NCBI RefSeq assembly: GCF_019578655.1
Contig: NC_063260.1
Coordinates: 29,164,888 to 29,228,887, forward strand
Origin: Ricinus communis
Taxonomy: Eukaryota > Streptophyta > Magnoliopsida > Malpighiales > Euphorbiaceae
Length of the DNA stretch: 64,000 bases
Direction of reading: 5' to 3'
Shown here: piece after piece, positions 41,110-57,421 of the stretch
Layout of the letters: each line of letters begins with the position of its first letter
Position numbering within the stretch: the stretch's first letter is position 1
Made by a program: the position numbers and the translations under genes
Notes under the pieces: generated by a model
The model's database searches: none
What the model saw: the letters and a program-made list of their open reading frames with translations, nothing else
What the model was told of the DNA's origin: nothing

Positions 41110-41115
41110 AATAAA
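41110..41115 (+). terminator. EndoU polyadenylation signal
   Basis: AATAAA, 140 bp after the EndoU stop. Confidence 0.5.
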
Positions 41116-44100
41116 CTGTCATCTACATTTTATTTATGATGTTGGTATTATCTACCTGATGCTGTAGAGTACCAGCAATGCAGCTATATCGGATTATTTT
41201 TGCAGTTCTCTTGCTCTATGGCTATCTTTCAGGTTCTAGTTTTTGTTAATCCAAAACAAGAGCTTTTATCCTGTTTCGAATTTACAGGTTTTGGCTTGTG
41301 CATCTTGTATAAGAAGTCGAGTTTAATCTAACTTGAGTAGATGCTCGAGCCTGGATGTTTCCTTCACGATGGTTGATTTACTGAATCATTATTTTGAAAG
41401 AAATTTCCTGAACATTACATTTTCAACTTTTAACAATCTTATGGGATAAGGCACTTTTACTCTCAAAATATTCTACTTATCTCCTGATTTTGTCTTTCTG
41501 AATTCATACTATAGCATCATCTTATTCATCATAGTTTATAACAACCCATGAATAATGCCTGATGTTGCATCAGTAGTGATGAATTAAGGAGGAGTATGTG
41601 TAGCAATTTCTACTTCAAGTAAGAAGATTCCAATGTTTTGCTTCCAGTTGATTCTTTTGAGTTAGCATGTCCTTAGTTTAAGTTTGAACCAGTCAACTAT
41701 TCATAAGCTTTTGAGTTGGGATGTAGACGTCTGTGAAAATGACAGATGATTATGTATCACCAAAATATCAGAGTTCAAAAGGTCCCGGAATGAGAAGTGG
41801 TTTCCATTATCATATTTCATACAAGTATCTTATATGGATTCAGGAGATATTTTTCTTTTCTTTTCCTTTTTTTCTTTTGTACCTTGTGGTGGTTTTACCA
41901 TTTTTGTATTGCAGGACACTGTAAGAGGTCACGTGTGTTTTCGCACAATCTCACAGTACTTGATTCTATTTAAAAGATGCTCATCCAATAATTATGGAAC
42001 CCACGCACCTAGTCGACAGCACTTGTAGAAGCAGGAGGACAATTGCCCATCTTAAAATTTTTAATTAAGAATATATAGAATCATTGTGAATAGTTTTGAT
42101 TGCTCCACTAAAATAATAATTTGCTTACCTTATTATTCTTCTTGTCCTTTAAGAATTTAAATTACTTTACTCTTTTTCCATTATATAAAAATCAAAATAC
42201 ATTAAATAATAGTAAACTCAAAGAACAAGAATGATTTAATGACATTTTCTTTTAAGTATTAGAGATTTAACTAGTTCAGTTATTTCAAATTTTTGTTGCA
42301 TAATATTTTTGTTCCTCATAGTATATGAAGTCTTTCACAAGGTGTTCATGCTTGAAAGATGTCACCTCCACACACTTACAGTGAGAACTGTTAAAGAAAA
42401 AATTGCTTCCCTTATCATTGTGATTCACAAAAAAAAAAAAAAAAAATTAGATTCCAGTGTTAGGCTCGAGTCGGTGAGCAAGACAAACAAATTGTAGTCT
42501 AACCATCGCAATTAGTCGTGAGGATGTTCAGTCAGCCGAATCTTGTACCAATATTTCTGAATCGAACCAATGTGTTTTCTTTTCACATATTCTTCGGTCG
42601 AATCGGTTAACTGTAGCTTTACAAAAACGGAAAATTGCAACCAAATCATATTATTGAAAATGGTTTTGAAAAAAAAAAATCAAAACTGAATTAACAGGTA
42701 CCAATAACCTCTTAATTTCGAAATTAATCTTCTGATTTTCTTAGTTTTCCATTTTTATTTGCTCACCGGTAATCATATTGACATACAAGGAAAAGACATT
42801 ATGAATATCATAGTAAAAGCAAAATAAGCAACAAATTAGAAATATAAATATCTCAAGAATTGCCATTTGAAATTGAAAGAGGGGCTGCAAAATGGTTTTC
42901 CGTGTTAAATTGAGAGGACACGTCCAAGTAATGGAGAACCACAAATCAAGACAAAAAGGCATGTGAACATGAAAGTTTCATTCTTTTTTCTTTTTTGGAG
43001 GGGAGTGACCGACCCTTTGCCCCAATTGACATGCAAGAAGACAATAGCTGCTAAAATATGCCCAGTATAAACCAGTTAGCAAATGGGTTCTTTCTTTCCC
43101 ATAAGAAATCGTGTTAATCCAAAGCCTGATCTTGAAACTAGACTCTCCATAAACGATAGAGAAAAGAGGATATTGATATCTACCACTAAAAGTTCCTCCC
43201 CCTTTTACCTTTCAAATTCAAATGTCTGTGTCTGATGAAGGGGGAGAGAGACTAATATCAACCAAAGAAAGTCTGATCCTACATTTTCACATGCAAACAC
43301 ATTAAGTGGGACCTTCTCCGCGGGTGATTTATAATGTAAATCACCGCTGCACGCCTTACTTTTCAGAAAAATACCAATATACCACCAAAACAAAGAAGGA
43401 AAATAAAAATGCTGTAATTCTAAGTCCTGACAATATCAGGTGGGCATGGCAGGATGCTTTCTCCTGGTAGCAGAGTTATGTAGCCCTAGGTGATCCACAT
43501 CAGATTTTTTTGGTGTATTCTGATAGCCACGACACATGTGACCCATTAATTTAGCCTGAGATTGAACTGCTATAGTGAAAATTATCATGAGCTCAAAGAA
43601 AACCACAATTTATATACAGTTTCACCCCATGGTTAAGCTCCTTCTCAATCTCAATCTATAGGAGTTTCCCTTCCTACTCTTCAAGTCTTCTTGTCAATTT
43701 GATGCAAATTTCATGTGCATTTAAACGTGTTCGCATGTGTGCGCGAGGGTGTGCAGAAGATGTAAAATAGAAGAGATAAGGTCTCACATCCACAAGAATT
43801 TGCAATAATAGGCAGGAAAACTCTGGCAGCTGAAAATTTAAGTTCAACAGACTTCATTTCAAAAAATAACAAACTATCAATATCAACAGGCAGAAGATTC
43901 GTAATAATCTTTTGATCAATAAGGAGCCACTTGCTAAATCAAAAGTGTATACTTCCTCTGTACCCAGAAAGATAACTAACCAACAATTGAGCTTGAGTAC
44001 CCTCATTTCTTTAATTAGAGCTGATACGGGGAACAAAAACAGAAAATGTATGGCAATTACTAATAACCCTTCATATATACCAATTCACTATTAGAAGTGT

Positions 44101-45800
44101 ATCAAAGCGACATGAACGCAAGATCTACTGTGCATGTGTAATCCCATCATCCAATGTTCAAGACACAAGAGAATTAAAAATGTAGCTAACTCTCACATGA
44201 CAAAACTTTAGGCAAATAGTACAATCTTTCTAATATAAATTTGACAAACATGGAATGAAAATCATTCTGATTGCTAGACAATAGATTGTCATAAAAGATC
44301 ATTCTTAGAACAGGCACAACCTCCGCCATGTTTTGAAATAAAAAACATATAAGGTATACTTATTAAACAAATTTAGATCTATAATTGCTATTACTGTGCA
44401 TATAACCAAGTGGTACAATCATTATCTAGGATCCTGTTAAAGCCACCACTAACTTTCCACCAAAAACCAAATAACTAATGAAGCTCTATAAAATATCACA
44501 GGCAAAGTTGTACCAATAATAATACACATCAAAATGAGAGTTTATATTTCAGATACTCTGCATCTGTCTCATGCTTAGAACTTGCTATAACAAGCCACTA
44601 ATGCTGGAATCTTTGTTTAACAAGGCAATAGGCTTGCATCACACAGAGGCTCATTCACGGTTAAGCCCTAATGTGTGTACTGCATAAGCATGGCTTCGGA
44701 AAGCAGCTCATTGTTTTTAACACAACAATGAAAAATATGAAGCAGCGACATGCAAGACTATACTACTTTTGATCTTATCGACAAATAATGAATCGAATTG
44801 ATCAAATTCACAATTCTAATGGAGCCCACTAAGCAAATGTCAGCAAATACCATATAGTAAATCAGTGGATCAGCTCAACTTAGTTGAGAGCATACGAAAG
44901 CAAAATTCCAAGAATGATTAAAGTAGGGACTTAATTGCAGCCACAGGCTTTCCCAATCAAAAAGCAACCCCCCGACTTCTTATCCAAAGCCAAGCAGAAC
45001 CAAGAACATTTGAAATTTCCCAAGAATTTACTAGCCATATAAATAGTAGACAAGAAAACCAAAGAGAATCTAATTCTTTAAGGGTTTTCCCTTTGCCAAA
45101 TGTGATGAGACAATCGACAATAACAACAGTAGTAATAATAATATTGCAGTCATAAAGATTCAACCTTGATATGAAGTCTAATGTTCTAAACAGATTTGAC
45201 ACTAGCAAACTTGCTACAATATCCACCAACTAAAATTTGGAGAAGAAGAAAGAGTGGGAGAAGCAAATAATTAATTAACATTGCAAGAAATAGATTTATT
45301 ATTATAGTTAACCTTCTGCAAGTTACAGCCATTTAAAACAGCCTCATGACTCACGGTGATCAAAGGAACCAATTGAAACCATCAACTAGAACTGCAGACA
45401 CAGCAACAGTTTCAAAATATCAAAGTGTGATAGATATTTTTGAAATTCTATTTGGGAAAGCATGCCACAGAAAAGATTGGTCTTTACCTCACAACCTGAG
45501 TGTGGGGAAAATTACACAACAAATAAGTTCAGAGCTGCAAGATCTCAAATATATCCTTATGTCAACATCCCACAATAAAGGGAAAAAAGAAAAGGAAAAA
45601 TTATCAACTAAATGGATGACCAATAAATATTGAAACATTTAATTTTTCAACTTTATTAAATATGGAGAAGGTATTGACGCGTATGGTAAAGAAGACTTTG
45701 GAAAGGTGAGCTGACAAATTTTGATTTTTTGCACTTTTTCTCTTTTAAGCTAGCGCCCACCAACACTGTCTCCTTCAAACCCTGAACCAGAATTTTCTTT
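41116..45800. other. Intergenic region, EndoU to BAM3
   Basis: No gene, exon series or intact transposon recognised in 4.7 kb. Short ORFs on both strands lack any family motif. The stretch at 42540-42690 is richer in cgaacc/cggtt-type words than its surroundings, perhaps an old transposon remnant. The final few hundred bases are the BAM3 promoter side. Confidence 0.6.
45677..45682 (+). promoter_or_regulatory. CAMTA-type CGCG motif upstream of BAM3
   Basis: acgcgt, about 125 bp before the BAM3 TATA box, fits the vCGCGb core bound by CAMTA factors, which act in cold and calcium signalling. Arabidopsis BAM3 is cold-induced, so the site is of interest, but a six-base match is weak evidence. Confidence 0.3.
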
Positions 45801-45806
45801 TATAAA
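45801..45806 (+). promoter_or_regulatory. TATA box of BAM3
   Basis: TATAAA in the context cttttataaatgaa. It lies 75 bp before the chosen start codon, so transcription should begin near 45830, giving a leader of about 50 nt rich in ct repeats. Confidence 0.7.
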
Positions 45807-45880
45807 TGAACACATCTAACCTTCATTCGTTCCTACATCTCTTCTCTCTCTCTTCATTTCTTAAAACATCAAAAAGAAAT

Positions 45881-49475
<3,595 letters not shown>

Positions 49476-49624
49476 CAATCTAATACATGTTAATGCATAT
49501 TGATGCACACCTCAGTGTATCATAGGCAAGGATGGAGTATAACTAGAGAAAAAATTGTCATACATATACACCATAAGTTTGGCATGATATGCCATACTCT
49601 GCATCATTGAGACTTGAAAATAAG

Positions 49625-49630
49625 AATAAA
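49625..49630 (+). terminator. BAM3 polyadenylation signal
   Basis: AATAAA, 150 bp after the BAM3 stop, followed by a T-rich stretch. Confidence 0.55.
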
Positions 49631-52306
49631 TGTATGCGCTTATAATTATATTGAATGTTCAGTAGTCCAAATTAATGAAATTTTTTGATTGGTCATATTT
49701 TCAGGGCCTGTTCAAGAAAGCTGAGAGATTAATTTCATTGTTTCAAAGTTGACACTATCCAGTCAGCCTATGTGTTTCTCTCAACAATTGTATGAAAGAA
49801 AGAATTTAAACTCATAAATACATTCTAATTTCCATATTATTCAGCAATTACAATTAGCATTGGAATTCATGCACTCGGTCTCATATCTAAAATTCATATG
49901 CTTATCAGAAACAACAATCACAAAACTTCCAAGTTTCAAGATCAGATAGTCAAAAAGAGCTCCCACAGAACAGCTGCTAAGGCATTCAATATGACAAAAA
50001 GCATGTGACCAGGGTTTTAAAAAGTAGTATGGTCACAGTGCAGTGCCACAGATTTGGATCGAACTGGCCCATAATGATCCAAAACAGCCAGTACCACTGA
50101 AATTTTCTGAAAAACAACCTAAGAAAATGATTTACATTTATATTTTACAAGAATTTAACTATGTAATGTATTAACGCCCCCAACAATTACCAAACTTAGG
50201 AAAGATTATGAAAATACAAATGTAACTTTCTTGTTGGAGTCAGTAGAAGTTTAAAACCATTTACCATTAAAACTACATTATAATTCATAGGTAAGGAATC
50301 AAATCTTAAAATGTGAAAAAAAAAATAATTCCAAAGCAATCATGAAAAGCACCTATATTATGGCTCTAAGGAGGGGCCAAAAAGAGTTGAGCGTTGAAGA
50401 GACAGGAAAAAAAAAATGAAACAATAACCTATTAATATAATTTGTTTTTTAGGTGTTAATTTTATGTGTAACTAAAAGAATATAGGTGGTTTGGCTACAA
50501 AGTAATGAATAGTAGACGTTACAATTGGCTACTTTCAAAGTTTAGGCTATAATTTTCAATACGAAATCTTAACCAGACCACCTAAGTTCATTTAATTACA
50601 TGTAAAACTAACACATAATCTAGAAATTAAACATACTAATAAATTTAACAACCTCATTTCAATAACTTGATCTCTTGGTTGACATATCCTTCCGCAATAG
50701 CCAAATTACTATGGTTTATAAAAACAAAATAAAGGAAGAGAGAGGGAGCGAGAGATAGAGACAGAGAACTGAAGTGGCTTGGCCATCACTGCAACAACAA
50801 AAGTATGGGACACAATTGACTGCATGGCAGTAGGAGAATAGCAGAGGGCCTTATTGTAACAATCGTATAATAGAATGTCCCCATGAAAAACAATCACATC
50901 ATCAAGTTGGCAGAATGTATGCAGCTATTTTACCACAATCAATGCCAACAACTATGAACAAAAAGCAACCCAACTTCATGAGGTTGTGGAATTCATAATC
51001 ATCAGACAAAGTAAATATTGGTTTCGTGCTTCATTTTCTTATTGTTTTCTAGACATATATACTTCTACAAAAGCTTGGTTATGAATAGTAATTCAATGCA
51101 TATACACAATTGGATTAGCGCCAAAGACGTAAAATAAGGATCAATATCATCACAAGCAAGATCATTAACAAAAGAGCAGGTGACAATGGAAACCTAGCTT
51201 CTAATAACAAGATACAACTACTACAGAACAGTGATACCATGCCAATGATTAAAACTTTATTACATATTACTCATATCAATTTCCTGAATGGCTAAACTAT
51301 GATAGCAAAAGAAAGAATCTGCCTTGCTAGCTGGTCCCTGTCCAAAATGGCTGGAGTCATAATTAGTACTTGGGCCTCACCTACTAGGACTTAGAAGGTT
51401 TAGAGACTGCATAAATAGTTGATTGTATCAACCACAATAGCTTGCCTTGCATTTATAGTAAACAGAAACCAGTAAACATTTAACTATTCATTCAATAATC
51501 AGGCTGAAAAGACAGAAGAACATAAACTCAAAAAGTAAGATTAAGTAACAATGTTTTTATCTTTGGCCTCTACAATCAAAACCATAACTATTTCAAGAAA
51601 TAATGAGAAGGAGTAAAGACAGACATACATCTTTAAGAATTTCTTGAATCATGTGAACAAAACAACTTCAGAAATTACACGAGCAGAAGGAAGATTAGTG
51701 TCTAATTATCCATTAAATAAAAGTGAGCATCTGGGAGCTCTTCAGTGATTGTCATTGCAGCAGCATACATTTTGCAGACTAGGATAACGTAGGAAAATAA
51801 TAAAAATAAAAATCATAATGATAAAGGTGGCTTATACAAGCACCTTTTAAGCAAAAGCAAGTTCCTTTGCTGTATCAGTTCCAAGTCATAGGGATCAACC
51901 TCATTTTCTTTGTTACTCAACCTCGCAAAAGCACCTGAGTGCGCACTTTATCCAGATGATAATTAATAACGTCAGGGTTCTAAGAAAAACCATAACGTCT
52001 TTTAGATGAAAAGACTTTAAAACTTATTCAACAAGTAAAAGCACTCAACATGAACCTAAAATAATGAAGATAAGTCAAACATAATATAATAGAAGTGCAG
52101 GGATTGAATCCAATTCAACTGTTGGATTTCAATTCATTCAATTTAAGCAAAAAAATTAGTACAAGGAAGTGAGAAGTTACAGTCATAAGATAGATATCTT
52201 CTGTTGAACTAGTTGATTGCATAGAAATAAAGAGCTGAAGTGAATCATACACTCTAATGTAATTAAGTAATCACAAGAAAAAAAAAAAAAAAAAAGAGTA
52301 CCAAAA
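49631..52306. other. Intergenic region between convergent BAM3 and the small gene
   Basis: No gene recognised. It holds the candidate MITE at 50449-50618. The stretch near 50010-50110 (gggttttaaaaagtagtatggtc and on) looks like old repetitive DNA, but I cannot name a family. The right end is the 3' side of the minus-strand small gene. Confidence 0.6.
50449..50618. mobile_element. Candidate MITE with 48-bp terminal inverted repeats
   Basis: The first 48 bp (50449-50496, starting ttaggtgttaattttatgtg) pair as an imperfect inverted repeat with the last 48 bp (50571-50618; minus strand starting TTATGTGTTAGTTTTACATG). About 38 of 48 positions match by eye. The 74-bp centre is AT-rich and has no ORF. 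Size, long TIRs and lack of coding fit a miniature inverted-repeat element. I could not see a clear target-site duplication, so the superfamily is open. Confidence 0.6.
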
Positions 52307-52562
52307 TTAAGAATGTGAAGGAGGAGGATTTGAAGAGGAATTTCCACGGCGAAGATCTTCAATTAAGTCACCTAATTCTTTGCGAGCTGATTCTCTTCCA
52401 AACATAAAACCATACCTGTAAATCAATTTTTCCAATTAAGGAAATGAAATTTACAAGATAGTGAAAGAAAAAGAAAGAAGAATTCAGAAATTACCAGAAG
52501 GAAACAGCAGAGAACACTCCCGCTGTAGCTACTGTTTGTAGCAGACTGAACGTCTTTTGCAT
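52307..52562 (-). CDS. Small membrane-anchored protein, 58 aa, two exons
   Basis: Exon 1 is 52562-52495 and exon 2 is 52415-52307 on the minus strand, joined by a GT-AG intron of 79 bp (GTAATT donor, TTTACAG acceptor) with the frame kept. The product starts MQKTFSLLQTVATAGVFSAV, a hydrophobic N-terminal segment (about residues 5-27) that could span a membrane or act as an uncleaved anchor. It continues with FGRESARKELGDLIEDLRRG, an amphipathic charged helix, and ends in a Ser/Pro-rich tail. I recognise no named domain. Its place next to BAM3 matches, from memory, Arabidopsis At4g17085, annotated as a putative membrane lipoprotein; there is no lipobox Cys here, so lipidation is not supported. 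Function unknown. The clean intron with a coherent protein argues that it is real. Confidence 0.72.
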
Positions 52563-54393
52563 TTTCTTTAACTATATTTTTTGATCTTTCTCAAAATAAA
52601 AGTTGAAGTAACCGTTTGATTTAGGGATTTCAACTTTCGCCAAGTCTCAATCCTCGTATTACTCATTATTATTGTTTCTTTACAACTTTTCTCATTTAAA
52701 AAAAATTAAAGAAATAAAAAGAAATTCTATATTTCATATTTTTCATACTCAAAGTTTAATTGTTCCATGATATTGCTCCACATTTCTTCTTTCTTTTGAG
52801 TTGCCATTTGCTACGTATTTCTACTTTTCAAGTTTATTGGATTAAGCATTCATTTTATGGTTTTTTTTCTCTAAAAGATGTTTAAGATTGATAATCTTTT
52901 AGTTAATATTTAAATAAATAACTTTCAAATGAGCCATAACGAGTTGGAAAAATATTATTGATAGAAAAATTATTTATTTCAGAAGTTAATTTTTCTATTA
53001 GTCATTTGATTCTTTAATTCAAAATATTTAAATAATGTATATATTCAAAATATTCTATATTTAAATAATATAGAACTTAACTAATAAAAAATTAATGTAT
53101 ATATACACGGCATAATAATTGTATAATCACTTGCGATATTTTGAATTATTTGTTAATGAAATTTTTAATATTTCAAAATTTTTTATAACTAATTAATATA
53201 TATTTTTAACTATCAATAGATATGTTCAAATTTGGGGCAAATTGAACTTGGTCGGAGTTAATTTTATATTCGAGTTCAGCACGTTCTGGCTATATGGAAA
53301 GTCTGATCCATCACTAAAAATATATAAATTTTTATTTTATAATTTTTGGGTCAGGCCAAATTTATTGGTCGGCTTTAAGAGAAAACAACTTTTTAAAAAT
53401 ATTCTAAAATCAACAATCATTTTTTTTGTGTAGATTTTGTTTAAAAATAATGTGTGGTTGTTTTTCTTTTGTTGATATTTCGTTGTTTTACCAAAAACAT
53501 TTAAAGAAAAATCAAAAAATAACTAAAACTGTATTTTTAGAAAGAAATTAAAAAATTATATATTTGATATTTTAATACGGTAAAAATGAAAAAAAAATAT
53601 CATATTTTTTATAAAAAAATATCATATTTTTTATGAAAAAATAATATTCTCAAATCCGTCCAAAAAATAATTGAATTTTTTTGAGGTTCAGACTTGAACG
53701 AGTGTGAAGAGGCCGGACAAATTTTGAAACCAATAAATATGTTTAATTATCAATAATAAAGGTTTAGGGTTTCGCAGGAAATAGCATCCCTCATTTTCAC
53801 ATCCTAATGTCTTTGAAAACCCTGAAATATATCCTCTTACTTAATGAAAATAATATTGTTCGATGCTGGGGGTAATAATATAATTCAATAGTGGATTGTT
53901 TCCTCGTATTACAGTAAATTCAACCGCCTTTCTTTCTCTTTACAAATTTCAAGAGTGCCAAAAAATTTTATTGAAATAATACCAACAAGTTATTCAAGTG
54001 TTATAATATGCATCACCTTACAAAAGATGGATATCATCAAAATTAAAAGAAGAAGAAGAAGAAGAATGAAAATCGAACATTGAACATTGAACTCATGGAG
54101 GATGATAACCGTACTGTATAAGCTCATCAGAATATTCCCAAGATCTCATCGGAACAAAGTTCAGAATCCACCCATTTGTTCATATGCCTTTTTGCAGCAT
54201 TGCCTATTTCTATTCATAATTTTTTTTTTTTTTACAAGAAGAAAAGAATAGTTTACTAATATCTGAAATCAACACTCTTTTTAATCGAGTTGAGTCGAGC
54301 CTCTTGAAGCCTACGCAACAAGCTAACTCCCATGTTTTGTCTAATGATTTTTGAGATGCAAACCAGTAAAATGTTTCTACTCATTCCAAGCCT
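52563..54393. other. Intergenic region, small gene to kinase
   Basis: The first few hundred bases are the promoter side of the small minus-strand gene. The rest is AT-rich, with no gene or element recognised. The last part is the 3' UTR side of the kinase gene. Confidence 0.6.
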
Positions 54394-54442
54394 TTATACC
54401 TGTCAAACTCAAAAGATCAATGAATCAAAAAAAATATCACCA

Positions 54443-57310
54443 TTAACGTTTTGGCTCTGAAAAATGATATACAACTATATTGCCACACATACTTACCCTG
54501 TTCGCTTTCCTCTCAGCCAATCTAGATTGAGATGGTATACTGGAAGATGTGCTTGTGCCTTCTGAATCTTGTATTGCTAGCTTCAAGGTCCCGACCACTT
54601 CAGTCATAAATGGCCGTTCTTTGGAATTCTTGTTTAGACAGTTATCTGCCAACTTAGCAACTCTCTTTGCTGCTGCTATAGAGTAATCATTTCTGAGTCG
54701 TGGATCCATTATCATGCTGAACTTTTTACTGTCAGCTGGGAACTGTTTTACCCAATCGAGAAGTTTCTGCTCCGACGTTGGCCGATTTCTTTCCAGTGTT
54801 CGCCTGCCAGTGAGTATTTCATAGAGCACCACTCCGAAGCTCCATATATCACTGTGACTTGTAAGATGACCTGTCTCAACATATTCTGGGGCAGCATATC
54901 CATACGTACCAACCACCTGATACCAAAAAATAATCTGTAAGTCAACATAAGCATTGTAATGAAACATCTCTCTGTCTCATAAGCATTGGATTAGTATAGT
55001 TGAAAACATTCAATGATGCCTTTTGTAGATTGCACTAAAATTAGGATACAAGGCAGGACATGACTAAGGTTGAAAAAATTACATCTAACCTAATCCAATA
55101 AGAACCAAAAGAATAAATAAAGGCAAGAAGGTCTCAAACAGAAACATTTGATGGCCTTAGAACTTAGCTCTACTATGGTGACTCAAGGATGATGCATCTG
55201 CGAAATAACCCCATTTGCTGGTGTAAGGGGAAATGCAATGGGATATAATTTCATATGCGCAATATAATGTGTACACAAAGAAAAGCAAAAAGATTTGATG
55301 GTACTTACCCCAGTGGATACATGAGAACGATCACCTGTTGGTCCTTCTCTAGCAAGCCCAAAATCTGAAAGCTTCGGCTTAAAGTTCTGATCCAATAGCA
55401 CATTCGAGGATTTGAAGTCTCGGTATATCACCTGCAAAATCAGAATGTAGAAACGGAATGATGCAACTGCCTATCAAAATAAGGAATTTAAAGCTTAAAT
55501 GTCAACTTTCATAATTGACGAGGAAGACAGAGGTGGAGGAAGTGGCAAAAGGAGTGGCAATTTGAACTACACAATGGATGTTTAGAGAAATATGTTTCTC
55601 ATGACTATTACTTAATACCGAAAGTTCTACTTACTCATTCCAATTAGCAAGTTCATAAGGAAGTTCTAGATTCAAATATCGCCACATATTTTTAACTTAA
55701 AAAATTCATAGGTGAAGGTTATGATGCCATCAACTCAATCCAGCTAAAACAATACCTGAACTTCCAGTCCACCATGTAAGTAAGCTAATCCTTCAGCTGC
55801 ACCAAGCATAATCTCCAATCTCGTCTTCCAAGGCAAAGTAGGTAAAGCCCTACTAAAAAGATGATCTTCTAAGCTCTTATTAGGCATATATTCATACACC
55901 AATAACCGTTGGATTCCTCTCTCATTGTCGACAGAGCAGTAACCTAGAAGTTTTACTAGGTTTGGGTGATTAACAACTCCAAGAAATTGAACTTCAGCTA
56001 GCCATTGTTTATGACCCTGATGACACCGCAAGCAACAGATATTAGCTAAAAAGGAAAACTGTTCATCCGAGTGAAGAACAAACATATACAAAATAGAACT
56101 TAAAGCAACTAAGAGCTAGAAAAGGCCAAAGTTCATTTTAAGTTCCATGAAGTAACGCATGTATCATCAAAAGTACTTCAAGATAAAGTAGAAGATATTA
56201 AGGAGTCAAAGCGCAGAAAATGAAGGAAAATAAAAAGGCATTCCCTTTGCCTTATAGTGGAAGCAAGTTCTCAGCAAACTTCACATTCAATACAGGAATA
56301 GCCGTCACAGACTATGGTAACTAATACAATTAACACAGTAAACCTGGTTAAAGAAAGGTGGAGAGTAAAAGAACTGCAGCAAATTGACAGATATCATAAC
56401 TATCTCACATGGTTTCTGAACTCAAACTCAGGTCAATAGTTAAATCTCCATGTATCTCGTACTCGAATTCCTTGCCTCTTTTCCCTGCTAACACTAACCA
56501 ATACAATCTAGAAAAATTTATACACAATGAACTCCAAAATCTAAATTTCTTCGCTCTGTTTCACACTTTGTTACCAGTGGAACTCAAGAATGAAGCCCAC
56601 ACAAATGGAATTATCTCGTCACTGAGAAAAAAAATTTATTAACATTATGAGATCATTAACACATATAATGTAGTCACAGCAGGAGGTTATTTTATCATGT
56701 TAAAATTGGATTTCAACACTAATTTGCCTAACATTTCATAGGTTCTGTAAATTAAGTTCTAAACCAGTTTTTGAGTAATCCTAGACCTAGCATTTTATGA
56801 TCATTAAAATACAAGAATGGACACTACACTACAACACTGCTTGAATCACAGAAAGAAAAGAACCCACCTGCTTCACACTTCACGCAAAATTCCCGTTCAG
56901 GATTAATGTAAAGAACATAAATTGGCTACAAGAAAGAAGCTAATAGAGCTTATAAGTCATACCTGCAAGCCATACTTGTTGAGCTTCTTAATAGCAACAA
57001 GTAAAGATTCACCTTGACCATCAACAGGCCTAATAGTTCCCTTATATACACTTCCAAAACCACCTTCTCCAATCTTGAGCAATCTACTAAAACCATGTGT
57101 TGCCTCTCTAAGTTCTTCAAAAGAGAAAGCTCTTAAATTATGTTCTTTTTCTTTGTACAATTCAGTTATGCTTCTTGGAGAAGGTAAAGATCTCGATGTA
57201 CGGTTCAAAGGTGAAGTATCTGGTCCGCTTCTGTTTCTTAATTCTGGTGCTGATCTTGAATCTCCTTTCTTTTTCTTGGACTTATCCTTGAAAATATAAA
57301 AGCACTTCAT
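54443..57310 (-). CDS. Receptor-like cytoplasmic kinase, subfamily VII (PBL19/PCRK type)
   Basis: Such kinases relay signals from cell-surface immune receptors. Minus-strand exons are 57310-56963, 56016-55756, 55431-55309 and 54916 onward; they join in frame. Residues 1-60 begin [16 protein letters not shown]: Cys3 may be acylated, there is no Gly2 for myristoylation, and the basic run could act as a nuclear or membrane signal. The kinase domain has the P-loop GEGGFGSV (81-88), VAIK Lys108, the catalytic YRD Asp208 with K210 and N213, DFG Asp226 and the activation segment [23 protein letters not shown] in place of HRD, and [10 protein letters not shown], are usual for RLCK-VII, so it should be active. 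The insert [20 protein letters not shown] fits the PBL19/PBL20/PCRK group. The end is uncertain: reading through gives 401 aa with a stop at 54443-54445, while a GTAAGT donor after 54497 spliced to an acceptor before 54399 gives 385 aa with a stop at 54394-54396. Confidence 0.9.
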
Positions 57311-57413
57311 ATTTCTCGCTTTCTAGCTCTCAATATCAAAAATTCAAAAACTTCCACTATCCAGACACTTGGCAATGAAAACCCAGAACAAAACTTATGA
57401 AAAAGAAGCAAGC

Positions 57414-57421
57414 TTTATATA
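57414..57421 (-). promoter_or_regulatory. TATA box of the kinase gene
   Basis: Minus strand TATATAAA about 105 bp upstream of the kinase start codon. The DNA further upstream (57430-57720) is purine-rich on + and pyrimidine-rich on the kinase strand, as in many plant core promoters. Confidence 0.55.

Noticed and set aside
42741..45633. Several 60-95 codon ORFs between EndoU and BAM3
   Set aside because: No motif, no splice-linked partner exons and no promoter or polyA pattern; length expected by chance in this much DNA.
45806..45880. N-terminal extension of BAM3 from the ATG at 45806
   Set aside because: It overlaps the TATA box, and homologues begin at the equivalent of 45881.
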